Assembly (NCBI GenBank): GCA_965262305.1
Contig: CBDHEY010000002.1
Span: 806,001 to 870,000, forward strand
Direction of reading: 5' to 3'
Source: CBDHEY01 sp965262305
Lineage (GTDB): Bacteria; Pseudomonadota; Gammaproteobacteria; Pseudomonadales; Cellvibrionaceae
Length of the DNA stretch: 64,000 bases
Positions 8,048-16,978 of the stretch are shown piece by piece. The notes below the pieces were generated by a model. The model had not been told where the DNA came from. It made no database searches and worked only from the letters and a program-made list of their open reading frames with translations. How positions within the stretch are numbered: the stretch's first letter is position 1; each line of letters opens with the position of its first letter. The translations under genes and the position numbers were made by a program.

Positions 8048-8917
8048 ATGTTTTATTTTATTGAATCAAGATTATATTTAAACTGGTTTGTGTCTTTATT
8101 TTTATTTTCTCAACTGACATATGCCACAGATTTAAGTTCGCAAACCAAATTTCGAGAAGTAAAAAGATTCAACGCCGCTTTGCTGGAAGCGGTTTCTAAT
8201 AAAAATTTACGCCAAACAAAGAGAGTGCTTAAAGAAGGAGCAAGCGTAAACGCTCGTGACGAAAGGCGTCGAACTGTATTAATGAATGCAATTATTGCAA
8301 ATCACGAAGTTAGAGAAACGTTGGTACAGGAAGGGTTGGGAGTAAATGTGCAGCTCGTCGGCTTGCCGGCTCCAAAAGTAAGTAAAAAGCAAAGAAAGAT
8401 TATTTCGTATTTAATTAAAAAGGGCGCTGATATCGAAGCGATCGATCAAGATGGAAAATCTGCTATTCTCTTGGCGGCAGAGCGAGGCTATACAAATATT
8501 ACTAAAATATTGCTTGAAGCCGGCGCGAATCCAAATACAAAGGCTAAAAGTGGTTTGCCAATAACCTGTATTGCTTCGAGTCGTGGTTTCGTTTCTACAC
8601 TCGATGTTTTGATTTTATCCGGCGCTCATCTTGATTCTCGTGGATTAAAAGGAAAACATGCTATTCACTATGCTGCAGAAACTGGAGAATTAGATGTGAT
8701 AAAACGTCTAATTGAAGCCGGTGTGAATGTAGATGTGACTAGCGATGCTAATTGGACTGCGTTGCATACCGCTGCTTCTATGAATGATCTAGAGATTGCT
8801 AGTTATCTAAAAAGTCAAGGAGCCAATTTGGATGCTGAAACTGCTAGAGGTTTTAAACCTGTATCCATTGCTAGTGCACGAGGCTTCGAAGATCTAGCCT
8901 CTATTTTAACAAATTAA
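8048..8917 (+). CDS. Exported ankyrin-repeat protein
   Basis: A 289-residue protein with an N-terminal hydrophobic stretch (about residues 12-26, ending in LTYA) that looks like a signal peptide. At least five ankyrin repeats follow from about residue 40 onward, recognisable as GASVNARDE, GADIEAIDQDGKSAILLAAERG, GANPNTKAKSG, GKHAIHYAAETGELDVIKRLIEAGVNVD and NWTALHTAASMNDLEIASYL. Ankyrin repeats mediate protein binding. A periplasmic ankyrin protein (AnkB) supports catalase KatB in Pseudomonas aeruginosa. Placement behind a peroxidase-like dihaem protein hints at a similar partner role, which is inference. Confidence 0.87.
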   Translation: MFYFIESRLYLNWFVSLFLFSQLTYATDLSSQTKFREVKRFNAALLEAVSNKNLRQTKRVLKEGASVNARDERRRTVLMNAIIANHEVRETLVQEGLGVNVQLVGLPAPKVSKKQRKIISYLIKKGADIEAIDQDGKSAILLAAERGYTNITKILLEAGANPNTKAKSGLPITCIASSRGFVSTLDVLILSGAHLDSRGLKGKHAIHYAAETGELDVIKRLIEAGVNVDVTSDANWTALHTAASMNDLEIASYLKSQGANLDAETARGFKPVSIASARGFEDLASILTN

Positions 8918-9083
8918 CTGGCCTTGCAACGTATTTAGATTCATTGAGGTGAAGTCCTAAATGATTAGAATTTTCTTTTAATCAGAGGTTATAGGATTGT
9001 GCGAATTCTTTAGCACGGCAAATTTGGGTTAAATGGGTTAGAAAATTTTCAAGAGGCTAAGGCTCTAGAAATGGTGAACGGCA

Positions 9084-10685
9084 TCAGAAACCGACGATGC
9101 TTCTCAATTCTGCTCGCAAGTAGTCTTTGATTTCTGCATACTTCTTTTCCTTTGCTAAATTATGCCACTCGTTGGGGTCACTTTGGTGGTCATACAATTC
9201 TTCACCGCCAAGAGATGACAAAATATACCGATAGCGTTCAGATCGAATGCTATGGTGTTGCTGTTCTACTTTTCCTGGTTGCGCCATCGCTACCTCGTCC
9301 TTGCTGGCAACCGTTGTTAATGCAACAGCTCGTCCTTGCCATTCTTCATTTGTTTCTCTTTTTAGTAAAGGAGACAAACTATATCCGTCGAGTTCTATTT
9401 TGTTAGTTCCAATATTGGGTTGGGTGGGAATATTCGCCCAGTCAATCAGTGTTGGAAAAAGGTCAATAAGGCTTATTGGCTGACGTTGGATTACATTCTT
9501 TTCTACATTAGGTCCTGCAATAATAAAAGGCACTTGAGCAGAGGGCTCCCAAGGTGAATTTTTAAATAGCATATTTTTTTCACCGATGTGATAGCCATGA
9601 TCACTTGTAAACACGACATACGTATTCTTTGCGTAGCGACTATTCTCTAGCGCTTTAATTATTTTCCCAACTTGATCGTCTACCAGTGTTACGCCTGCTA
9701 AATAAGACTGTAGCCATTTCTTATAAAATATCTCACCCTGTTCCATTACCTGATCGTATTTAAAGTATCCATAGCCTTGTGTGCTGAAAGCCGCGTCAGA
9801 TGGTTTGAAGCCTTCGGCGAGATCTTCCAGGTCGTTTTCTATTTTTTCTGGAGGTTTAATTGTATTTAGTGGATATAAATCTAAATACTCTTGAGGTACA
9901 TACATCGGAGTATGTGGCCGATTAAATCCAACAAACATCAAAAATGGTTTTTCGTACTTGGTTTTTAGTTGTTTAGTCACCCAATCAGCATTTAACTCAT
10001 CGGGCATTAAATCGCGTTTGCTTGCCTTTTCGTAATTGAAAGGTTCGTAAAAAAGTCGCCATCCTTCATAGCCAGGAATATTTTTCTTCGTTTTAGCGGG
10101 TACATTTGGAATTTGTGCAAGCGAAGCAAAAGCATTATCAATACCAAAGCCTTCGGGCATGTCAGGGTGAGGTATCGAATTTCGCCAAGCGCTTAAGGTT
10201 CCGTGTTCATAGCCATTGTCGGGTGTGCCGTCCCAAGGCCAAGGCCCCCAGCTTGGCGGTATACCTTGTTTATACCACATGGACGTATCTTCTTGGTTAT
10301 TATGATAAATCTTACCTGTAATTAATATTTGGTATCCGTTTGCTCGAAAGTGCTCTGGTATGGAAACAGCGTTACGCAGGATTGGGTTATTCCGCCAGTG
10401 ATCGTCAATGAAATTGTATCCATAATAACCCGTTGTATGGGGAGCCAATCCAGTCAATAGACTGGCTCGTGAAGGACCGCATATAGGAGAGTTTACTTGT
10501 GCGTTCGAAAACATTACTCCCGCCTTGGCTAGTGCATCAAGGTGGGTGGTTTTTGCTGCTCCACCCATCACGCCCAAGCTCGCGTTAAGGTCATCAGCAA
10601 TCATTACAATTATATTTGGACGCTCTTCAGCAAAACAGCTAAGGGAGTAAAGTGACAAGAAAATAATAGCTATTGGTAGGCGCAT
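9084..10685 (-). CDS. Secreted sulfatase, formylglycine type (iduronate-2-sulfatase-like)
   Basis: A 533-residue alkaline-phosphatase-fold sulfatase. The signal peptide ends near residue 19 (CFA/EERPN). Metal-binding Asp31-Asp32 are in VMIADDLN. The S1 signature C-x-P-S-R is CGPSR at residues 69-73; Cys69 should be matured to formylglycine by a separate activating enzyme not seen in this window. A second metal motif SDHGYHIGEKN lies near residue 365. The pattern is closest to the iduronate-2-sulfatase-like subgroup of family S1, so a sulfated polysaccharide is the likely substrate. It is a single gene with no glycoside hydrolases nearby, flanked by an 800-bp gene-free region. Confidence 0.92.
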   Translation of the reverse strand: MRLPIAIIFLSLYSLSCFAEERPNIIVMIADDLNASLGVMGGAAKTTHLDALAKAGVMFSNAQVNSPICGPSRASLLTGLAPHTTGYYGYNFIDDHWRNNPILRNAVSIPEHFRANGYQILITGKIYHNNQEDTSMWYKQGIPPSWGPWPWDGTPDNGYEHGTLSAWRNSIPHPDMPEGFGIDNAFASLAQIPNVPAKTKKNIPGYEGWRLFYEPFNYEKASKRDLMPDELNADWVTKQLKTKYEKPFLMFVGFNRPHTPMYVPQEYLDLYPLNTIKPPEKIENDLEDLAEGFKPSDAAFSTQGYGYFKYDQVMEQGEIFYKKWLQSYLAGVTLVDDQVGKIIKALENSRYAKNTYVVFTSDHGYHIGEKNMLFKNSPWEPSAQVPFIIAGPNVEKNVIQRQPISLIDLFPTLIDWANIPTQPNIGTNKIELDGYSLSPLLKRETNEEWQGRAVALTTVASKDEVAMAQPGKVEQQHHSIRSERYRYILSSLGGEELYDHQSDPNEWHNLAKEKKYAEIKDYLRAELRSIVGF

Positions 10686-11485
10686 AGGTTAATTCGCTTA
10701 TGATAATTTATTGTTATTAACCGTTCTTTGTGGCGGATCCAATATTTTTCTTTGCTATTGGTCACGCCGTTAATTAATTTACATAATACCCAATATTGAA
10801 CCACTCTGATGCTCTATAACCGCATTTTTTGTTTAACAGTGATTTTTTTAATTATGCTTCTATCCATTTCATCAATGGAAATGTATTTATCTTCCTAACT
10901 AAACCTGAATATCAAGTGGATTTTTATTCTTCTCTCATTGCCTAAGACTTTAGGAAATATTCACGTTAGCATCTCTGCTATTAGGCATGTTGTATCTATG
11001 AAAGTAAATTACGATGGTTTTACGTCTATCATCCAGATAATTGAATCTGGTTTAGATCAGTTATTAATGTCATAAATAATCCGATAAAACAGAGGTTTTT
11101 TAACAAATTTGGCGCTAATCGCTAGTTGTTTTTCTTTTATTGTGGCGCACTCCTTCTAGAGGGAGTCTAATCTAGCTAACCTTTTGGAATCAAAATTTTA
11201 TAAAATATAAAAGAAGTATTGTACGATATGGAGTTTTTATTCCTAGCAAACTAATCAATTAAGTGCATTTTTATCATCTTTGAGTCTCTGTGCTTCTGCG
11301 GCAGAATTAAGAACTCACGGAATAGAATTAATCAAAAAATTATAATAAGGCCCGGTAAGTCGGAGTATCACGCAATATTTTTGCAATTTTTCCGAAATAT
11401 CTTGGTAATGCTATTGATTTTTTAACATAATTGAAACCGGCATATGTGATGCTGCAAAAATTTTAATTGATTAGAAGATCGCCTA
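10686..11485. other. 800-bp gene-free region between the sulfatase and the sigma-factor gene
   Basis: AT-rich, with no convincing ORF on either strand (only stray frames of about 25 codons, such as one from 10998). An 18-bp inverted repeat is present at 11149-11166. It must contain the divergent promoters of the sulfatase and the sigma operon. No riboswitch, tRNA or repeat array was recognised. Confidence 0.6.
11149..11166. promoter_or_regulatory. 18-bp inverted repeat, possible operator
   Basis: ACTCCTTCTAGAGGGAGT is symmetric except for one T:G pair. No T run follows, so it looks more like a protein site than a terminator. It lies 320 bp upstream of the sigma gene. Confidence 0.35.
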
Positions 11486-11995
11486 ATGAACTTAAAACGG
11501 TCGGAAGATCAGACAACACAAAAATCCATTGTGGATTCGATTCCAATTGTTAGAAAGTTCCTCTCCAAAAAGGTTAAGGCTAGTCAAGAAGTCGATGACC
11601 TTGTACAGGAAACCATAGCGAGAACCATTAAATCTGTCGGAGATCGTCCAATAGGAAATCCGGCGGCCTATGCAATCACTGCGGCGAAAAGCGTGCTGTT
11701 CGATTATTGGAAAAAAAGCAACCAAGATCAAAATGTAGAGCTTAACGAAGAGATCGAGAGCGCAAAGCATTGTTTGGAGAGTAATCAGATAAACCTGCAA
11801 AAGTTAGAGATTATCAAAAAGCTTGTGAACGATATGCCAGCACTTCGGCGTGAAGTGTTTATAAGACGGCGTCTCGAGGGACAAACTCGAGAGGAAATTG
11901 CCACAGAAATGAATTTATCTGTTGATTCGGTCAAAAAGCATATCAATCGAGCCTTAGCGGATTTGGCTGAAGGAGTGCGTGATCATGATTTTTAA
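11486..11995 (+). CDS. ECF RNA polymerase sigma factor, FecI-like
   Basis: A 169-residue sigma-70 family protein with only regions 2 and 4, the hallmark of extracytoplasmic-function sigmas. Region 2 is at about residues 20-75 (KASQEVDDLVQETIARTIK, then YAITAAKSVLFDYWKK). Region 4 is at about 110-165, with the helix-turn-helix GQTREEIATEMNLSVDSVKKHINRAL. It heads a unit with a FecR anti-sigma and an STN-type TonB receptor, the arrangement of Fec/Pup cell-surface signalling. It should switch on the downstream receptor when the ligand binds. Its 3' end overlaps a 53-codon ORF. Confidence 0.92.
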   Translation: MNLKRSEDQTTQKSIVDSIPIVRKFLSKKVKASQEVDDLVQETIARTIKSVGDRPIGNPAAYAITAAKSVLFDYWKKSNQDQNVELNEEIESAKHCLESNQINLQKLEIIKKLVNDMPALRREVFIRRRLEGQTREEIATEMNLSVDSVKKHINRALADLAEGVRDHDF

Positions 11996-12146
11996 ACAAA
12001 TTATTCGTCACCCTTTTAAGCTTTTAACCGTTAATAGTACTAAGAAACAAAAACTTGAGTCAAAAATTAGCGTTTTAACCGCATTTCGATACCAAGGGTC
12101 GAGTTGTACAAAGGAAGTAATTAAAAAAGTTATAAAGATACTATGA
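11985..12146 (+). CDS. 53-residue basic small ORF overlapping sigma factor and fecR
   Basis: A 54-codon frame (ATG 11985, TGA 12144) that starts inside the last codons of the sigma gene (11-bp overlap, different frame). It ends with an ATGA overlap on the fecR start codon at 12143. It encodes a lysine-rich peptide beginning MIFKQIIRHPFKLL and ending KKVIKIL, with one Cys and no clear membrane segment. I recognise no family. The double overlap would couple translation of sigma, this peptide and FecR. It may be a true small protein or only a coupling leader; comparison with relatives is needed to decide. Confidence 0.5.
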   Translation: MIFKQIIRHPFKLLTVNSTKKQKLESKISVLTAFRYQGSSCTKEVIKKVIKIL

Positions 12147-13135
12147 ACAACCTAATTGAAGAACAAGCAATAAGATGGTTAGAGGCTTTTGATGATGATC
12201 AAAATCAACACTCTAATGACGTACAGGCCGAATTTGAATCTTGGTTGGCTGCGAACCCAGATCATAAGGTAACTTATGAAAAATTAAAGTGTGTTTATGA
12301 AAGTCAGGAACTCGTTTTGGCGCTTAATGAATATAGAGAGGGCCAGGGTACACTGGAAGTTGCTAAACCTACTCCACAGAGCAAGAGTAAGCTCGCTTGG
12401 AACTGGTACACGGCAGGAGCCTTAGCTTGTTTAGTTTTTGTTGGTGTTATTTTTATTCCTTTTGGTTTTGAACAAAGAAACACAAATGAGTCGATCGTTG
12501 TTTCGGATGTACAGATCTATAAAACAGCGATAAAGGAACGCAAAGTTGTGACTATGAAAGATGGAACACAAATTCATCTTAATGCTAATAGTCATCTAGA
12601 GATTACTCTCGGAGAAGCATATCGAAAAGTTATTTTAAAGAAAGGTGCGGCGTTTTTTGATGTGGTTTCCAACCCTGATAAGCGCTTTGTCGTAAAGACT
12701 AAATTTGGCGATGTCAATGTATTAGGTACTATGTTTAGTGTGGAGTCTCATTCTGGTGATATCTTGGTCGCGGTGGAGGAGGGGCATGTACAAGTTGTAT
12801 ATGAATCAGCTAAAGATCTCTTTGCAAATCAAAAAATTGTTATGAACAAAAAAGGTACTAGTGCAGTAGAGACGTTGGATACAAACGAAACAATTGCACA
12901 GTGGCGGTCGGGGTGGGTTGATATTCATTCTCAACCACTAAATGAGTTACTGAACCAGTTGCTGAATTATCTTGAGAAGCCTGTTATTTTTGTTGATAAA
13001 TTGCCAGAAGAGCCCGTGATTTCTGGGCGATACCATCTCGATGAGCCTGCTAAGGCATTAAAACTCATTGCCACCTTGAATAATTTAATACTTGAAGAGC
13101 GAGAAGATGCTTATTATTTCTCGTTACGCAAGTAA
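12143..13135 (+). CDS. FecR family anti-sigma/sensor protein
   Basis: A 330-residue inner-membrane regulator. The cytoplasmic N-terminal domain (about 1-60) has the AIRWLEAFDDD and FESWLAANPDHKVTYEKLK pattern of FecR-type anti-sigma domains. One membrane helix spans about residues 87-109. The periplasmic FecR domain follows (KVVTMKDGTQIHLNANSHLE, then GDVNVLGTMFSVE). The C-terminus from about 255 resembles an STN-like fold that contacts the receptor. It relays the receptor signal to the sigma factor encoded just upstream. Its ATG overlaps the stop of the small ORF, and the TonB receptor starts 72 bp downstream. Confidence 0.92.
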   Translation: MNNLIEEQAIRWLEAFDDDQNQHSNDVQAEFESWLAANPDHKVTYEKLKCVYESQELVLALNEYREGQGTLEVAKPTPQSKSKLAWNWYTAGALACLVFVGVIFIPFGFEQRNTNESIVVSDVQIYKTAIKERKVVTMKDGTQIHLNANSHLEITLGEAYRKVILKKGAAFFDVVSNPDKRFVVKTKFGDVNVLGTMFSVESHSGDILVAVEEGHVQVVYESAKDLFANQKIVMNKKGTSAVETLDTNETIAQWRSGWVDIHSQPLNELLNQLLNYLEKPVIFVDKLPEEPVISGRYHLDEPAKALKLIATLNNLILEEREDAYYFSLRK

Positions 13136-13207
13136 TTAAATCTCTTGTAAAACCTTTGCAAAGGGGATTCTATATTCTAGCTAGAGGTTAAAATTTTCAA
13201 CGAAATT

Positions 13208-16204
13208 ATGTTTGTTTACCTCACTAGAATATATGTCGCATCACTATTACTTAGTGTCTCTTTGTATTCGTTTGCCGCCATTGCTGATAGCTCAAATTCA
13301 GGCAAGTCCAAACAGCAAGTCTCTTTGGCATCTTTTCTGTTGGAGTTATCAAAGCGCTTTAACCAATCCATACTTTTTCATTCATCAGAAATAACCAAAA
13401 CTCTAGTAGTCAAGCCGATAAGTCAAAATGGTGAACCACTTGAAGATATCTTGACGAAAGTGCTTCTTGGGACAGGTTTTGAATTTAAAAAAAATGAATC
13501 GGGTTTAATTATTTTTCGATCAAAAAAGCATGATGTTGATTCCGATAATGCTTTTGATTCTGAAGTCCTAGTAAAAGGATTTAGGTATTCGCTATTAAAT
13601 GCACGAAATATAAAAATGAATGCTGTTGCAATTCAAGATGCGATTGTTGCTGAAGATATTGCTGATTTCCCTGATCTTAACCTAGCTGATGCACTTCAAA
13701 GGATTCCTGGAGTGGTTATTACACGAGAAGCCGGCGAAGGTCGGCAGATTTCTGTTCGCGGTTTGGGTCCAGATTTTGTGCAAGTTCAGCTAAATGGCAT
13801 GAATGTGTTGGGAAATAGTGATTCTCCCATGGATAGTCGAGGACAAAAAGATCGAGATCGCGCGTTTGATTTTAATATATTTGCTTCGGAGTTGTTTAGT
13901 AAGGTTAATATAAAAAAATCCTACTCAGCAAGTGAACAAGAAGGGGGAATTGCGGCAACCGTTGATTTAAGAACTCCTAGACCATTTGATAACTCCGAAT
14001 TTCAAGGAGCAGTTTCTTTTAATGTTGGTGATAATCAGCTCACTGATGATCTCTCGCCTCGTATTGCAGGACTAATTTCCAATACTTGGGGTAATTTTGG
14101 TGCGCTATTTTCTTTTGCTGCAAATCAACGTGATACAGAAGAGCAAGGAGCGAATACAACACGATGGCGACGAGTAGGTTTTAATGGCGCTGATATTTCC
14201 GCTCTCGATACAAATATTCAAGATCTTTGGAGTCTTGGTGAGTTAGTTGTACCCCGAAGTAATCGATATTCTGTGTGGCAAAGCGAACAAAAGAGGCTAG
14301 GTTTTACTTCGGCATTTCAATACAAAAGTGAGTTTTTTGAAATTGGTGTGGACATATTATCAAGTGAATTTCAAAGCTTTCGTGATGAATACCATTTGAA
14401 CTCAAGAGGCTTTCAATCTACTCCAATTGTGGATGGGTCAACTATTGTTACAGCGGCAGAGGTTAATCGTAATGATGAACTTATTTTCGCGAACTATCTA
14501 AACGCGCAAGTAGCTACTGAGAGTCGGCGCCAAAAAGTCAATGTTGATTTTTTACAACAGAGTCTTTATGGCATTTTTAATCTCACTGAAACACTCAAAA
14601 TGCGCGCGTTAATTGGTTCTGCTAATTCAGATCTGAGCATGCCCATAAGTAATAAAATATATACTGAGGGTTTTAGTGATGTTTCGATTGACTATCGTCC
14701 TGATCCGTTTTACGGGGCATATGAATATTCAATCGATACCGCTGATCCGAATGAATTTTTGTTTCATGAAGTCGACCTAGAGCAATATTATGCATCAAGT
14801 GAATATAATAGCGCTAACTTTGATTGGGATTGGAACTACTCAAGATCCAATTATTTAAAATTCGGTGTTTCCTGGAACCGGTTAGAAAATGCTACCGCGC
14901 GAAGAACTCGACTTAACTTATTTAGAGACGAGTGGCAGCAGTTTAGCGAATTGTTTTTATCGACTGGAGATGAAGCTGATACCTCGGAGTTACTTGATGC
15001 GAGACTAGTCGAGGGGCTATATTTTGTATTTGATGATCACGAGCATCAAGATTGGATCGCGTTAAAGCATGACGAAACACTAGACTATCTGGGTGTTGAA
15101 AGCGATCAAGTCTTCTTTACTGAAGAACAGGGCTCATTCGGAATCGAAGATAATGATAATAAACTAACGGAAGTAACAAACGCTTTTTATATTGAGAATT
15201 CTTGGGAAAAAAAATTCCGACAAGGAAAGGTTGCTTCAAATATCGGTTTGCGTCTCTTCGAGACTAAAACGAAAACATTGGTTTCTAGTTCTCAAGGTGA
15301 TAATGATTTTAATCGAAGCTATTCTGGGGTTTTACCAACCATAAATTTAGCGTATTGGCCAACTGATAGCACAGTCCTGAGAATGAGCGCTAGTCAAAAT
15401 ATCACTCGTCCTGATATTGATGCTTTAAGCGTTGGTGTCAATGCTGATGTTGTTTCTGAAAATGAAATAGATTTATCAGGTCTCAACCCCGAGTTAACAC
15501 CTTATTTTTCCACTAACTTTGACTTTTCTTTAGAACATTACTTTAAGAATACTGGATATTTTTCTTTTTCTCTTTTTAAAAAAAATATCGATGATTATAT
15601 CGTGACTCAGTCGCAAACTTTCAACGCGATCGACTTCGATTTTCCTTATCAAGAGTTTGGAATTTCCGTAAACCAAGATACAAGAGTAAACTATGTCGCT
15701 CAAGTAAATACTGAAGAAGCAAAAATTGACGGACTTGAAATCAGTCTTCAAAGAGATTTTGATTTTCTGCCAAAACCTCTTGATTCTCTTGGCGCTTTGA
15801 TTAACTCTACGTACGCAAATGGTAGTGTGGTCTACTACGACAATAGTGGGACTCGACTTTTCCGAAAAAGCCTGCCTAATTTATCCCGACAATCCCATAG
15901 TGCGACACTATATTACGAGACTTCCAGTTGGGGCGGAAGAATTTCGTCCTCTTATCGATCTCGTTACATAAGCAGAGTCGATAGAAATGCGTTATTTGAT
16001 GAAGATGAACAAGGGTTTCACGCGACTAACTATATTGATGGTCAGATCTATGTTTTCTTGAACCATAAATTAAAGATAAGTTTGGAAGGAATTAATCTAA
16101 CTAATGAAAGAGAAGAACAATACAGTGATTCTTCTAATCGAGCATACAATACGACCTTATCGGGTCGAACTTACACACTTGGCTTCACGTATAGTTTGAA
16201 TTAA
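13208..16204 (+). CDS. TonB-dependent receptor with STN signalling domain
   Basis: A 998-residue outer-membrane transporter. A signal peptide (about 1-26) precedes an STN domain (about 37-105), the periplasmic module that signals to FecR. The plug domain contains LNLADALQRIPGVVITREAGE and the ISVRGLGPDFVQVQLNG signature (about 158-197). The barrel runs to the C-terminus, which ends in GRTYTLGFTYSLN with the usual alternating aromatic last strand. It resembles the large TIGR01782-type receptors of Xanthomonas, Caulobacter and marine Gammaproteobacteria, often used for carbohydrates. The ligand is not determinable here. Last recognised member of the sigma-FecR-receptor unit. Confidence 0.93.
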   Translation: MFVYLTRIYVASLLLSVSLYSFAAIADSSNSGKSKQQVSLASFLLELSKRFNQSILFHSSEITKTLVVKPISQNGEPLEDILTKVLLGTGFEFKKNESGLIIFRSKKHDVDSDNAFDSEVLVKGFRYSLLNARNIKMNAVAIQDAIVAEDIADFPDLNLADALQRIPGVVITREAGEGRQISVRGLGPDFVQVQLNGMNVLGNSDSPMDSRGQKDRDRAFDFNIFASELFSKVNIKKSYSASEQEGGIAATVDLRTPRPFDNSEFQGAVSFNVGDNQLTDDLSPRIAGLISNTWGNFGALFSFAANQRDTEEQGANTTRWRRVGFNGADISALDTNIQDLWSLGELVVPRSNRYSVWQSEQKRLGFTSAFQYKSEFFEIGVDILSSEFQSFRDEYHLNSRGFQSTPIVDGSTIVTAAEVNRNDELIFANYLNAQVATESRRQKVNVDFLQQSLYGIFNLTETLKMRALIGSANSDLSMPISNKIYTEGFSDVSIDYRPDPFYGAYEYSIDTADPNEFLFHEVDLEQYYASSEYNSANFDWDWNYSRSNYLKFGVSWNRLENATARRTRLNLFRDEWQQFSELFLSTGDEADTSELLDARLVEGLYFVFDDHEHQDWIALKHDETLDYLGVESDQVFFTEEQGSFGIEDNDNKLTEVTNAFYIENSWEKKFRQGKVASNIGLRLFETKTKTLVSSSQGDNDFNRSYSGVLPTINLAYWPTDSTVLRMSASQNITRPDIDALSVGVNADVVSENEIDLSGLNPELTPYFSTNFDFSLEHYFKNTGYFSFSLFKKNIDDYIVTQSQTFNAIDFDFPYQEFGISVNQDTRVNYVAQVNTEEAKIDGLEISLQRDFDFLPKPLDSLGALINSTYANGSVVYYDNSGTRLFRKSLPNLSRQSHSATLYYETSSWGGRISSSYRSRYISRVDRNALFDEDEQGFHATNYIDGQIYVFLNHKLKISLEGINLTNEREEQYSDSSNRAYNTTLSGRTYTLGFTYSLN

Positions 16205-16206
16205 AA

Positions 16207-16842
16207 ATGAAATTGCTAATTGTTCTGGTTATGTCTTTACTTTTATTCTTTTATTTTCGTATAACTAGCATTGATTCTTCGTCACAAGAAAAAATTAAAA
16301 TTCCATCGAAAGAGAAAAAGGTTAGTCATACCCTTTCAATTGATAATCAAAAAACCAATTTTGTCGAAGAGTTAGAAGAAAATGAAAGAGAGTTGTTACA
16401 CCTATCCAGAAAGGATAATACTAATTCTCTCGAAGATGCAGCAATTCAAGAAAATAAATTTTCAGATAAATTTGTATTGGATCAAGATAGTATCCAGATA
16501 GATGAATATGGCAATTACATTGTTGAGATGGCGCTAAAGTCAGATGATTCTATGCGAATTTTTGTGTTGGCTAGCGAACCTATAAAAGAATATGAAGATA
16601 CGCATGATAGCAATCTAAAAATTGATGGCTGTGATTTAGGCGCCTTTTATATTGATTATCACGAGGAAGTGACTGTAGTACATCATAAAAATCGTGAAAC
16701 CGTTCTTCGAAGTTACATTTGTGATTTTGACGGTGTTGATAATTATTATTTGGAAGATTCCTCTGAACCGTTGACTACCCAGGTTAAAAGCGCAGAAGAC
16801 ATCCAAGCGATGATGCAAATAGAAAATCGAACTATAAACTAG
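16207..16842 (+). CDS. Uncharacterised membrane-anchored or exported protein
   Basis: A 211-residue protein starting 3 bp after the TonB receptor stop, so almost certainly in the same transcript. Residues 1-19 form one hydrophobic segment (LLIVLVMSLLLFFYF) that is a signal anchor or signal peptide. A lysine/glutamate-rich low-complexity region (about 25-80) and an acidic globular part follow, with two cysteines near residues 141 and 171. I recognise no domain. Its position suggests an accessory to the receptor, for example a periplasmic ligand or signalling helper; nothing in the sequence proves this. Confidence 0.75.
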   Translation: MKLLIVLVMSLLLFFYFRITSIDSSSQEKIKIPSKEKKVSHTLSIDNQKTNFVEELEENERELLHLSRKDNTNSLEDAAIQENKFSDKFVLDQDSIQIDEYGNYIVEMALKSDDSMRIFVLASEPIKEYEDTHDSNLKIDGCDLGAFYIDYHEEVTVVHHKNRETVLRSYICDFDGVDNYYLEDSSEPLTTQVKSAEDIQAMMQIENRTIN

Positions 16843-16978
16843 TTTTTTTCATCTCTATTCCAAACAGTCCTAAATATTAATCTAAAATAAAAAGTACCGT
16901 GTACTAATGTTGAACTTAACTCCGCGAAATCTCGTAACTTAACATCTAGTAATAAAAATTTTAAATAGAGAGTTTTCG

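Noticed and set aside
10998..11075. 25-codon ORF in the gap before the sigma factor
   Set aside because: Very short, no clear ribosome site, no known family; expected by chance in AT-rich DNA.
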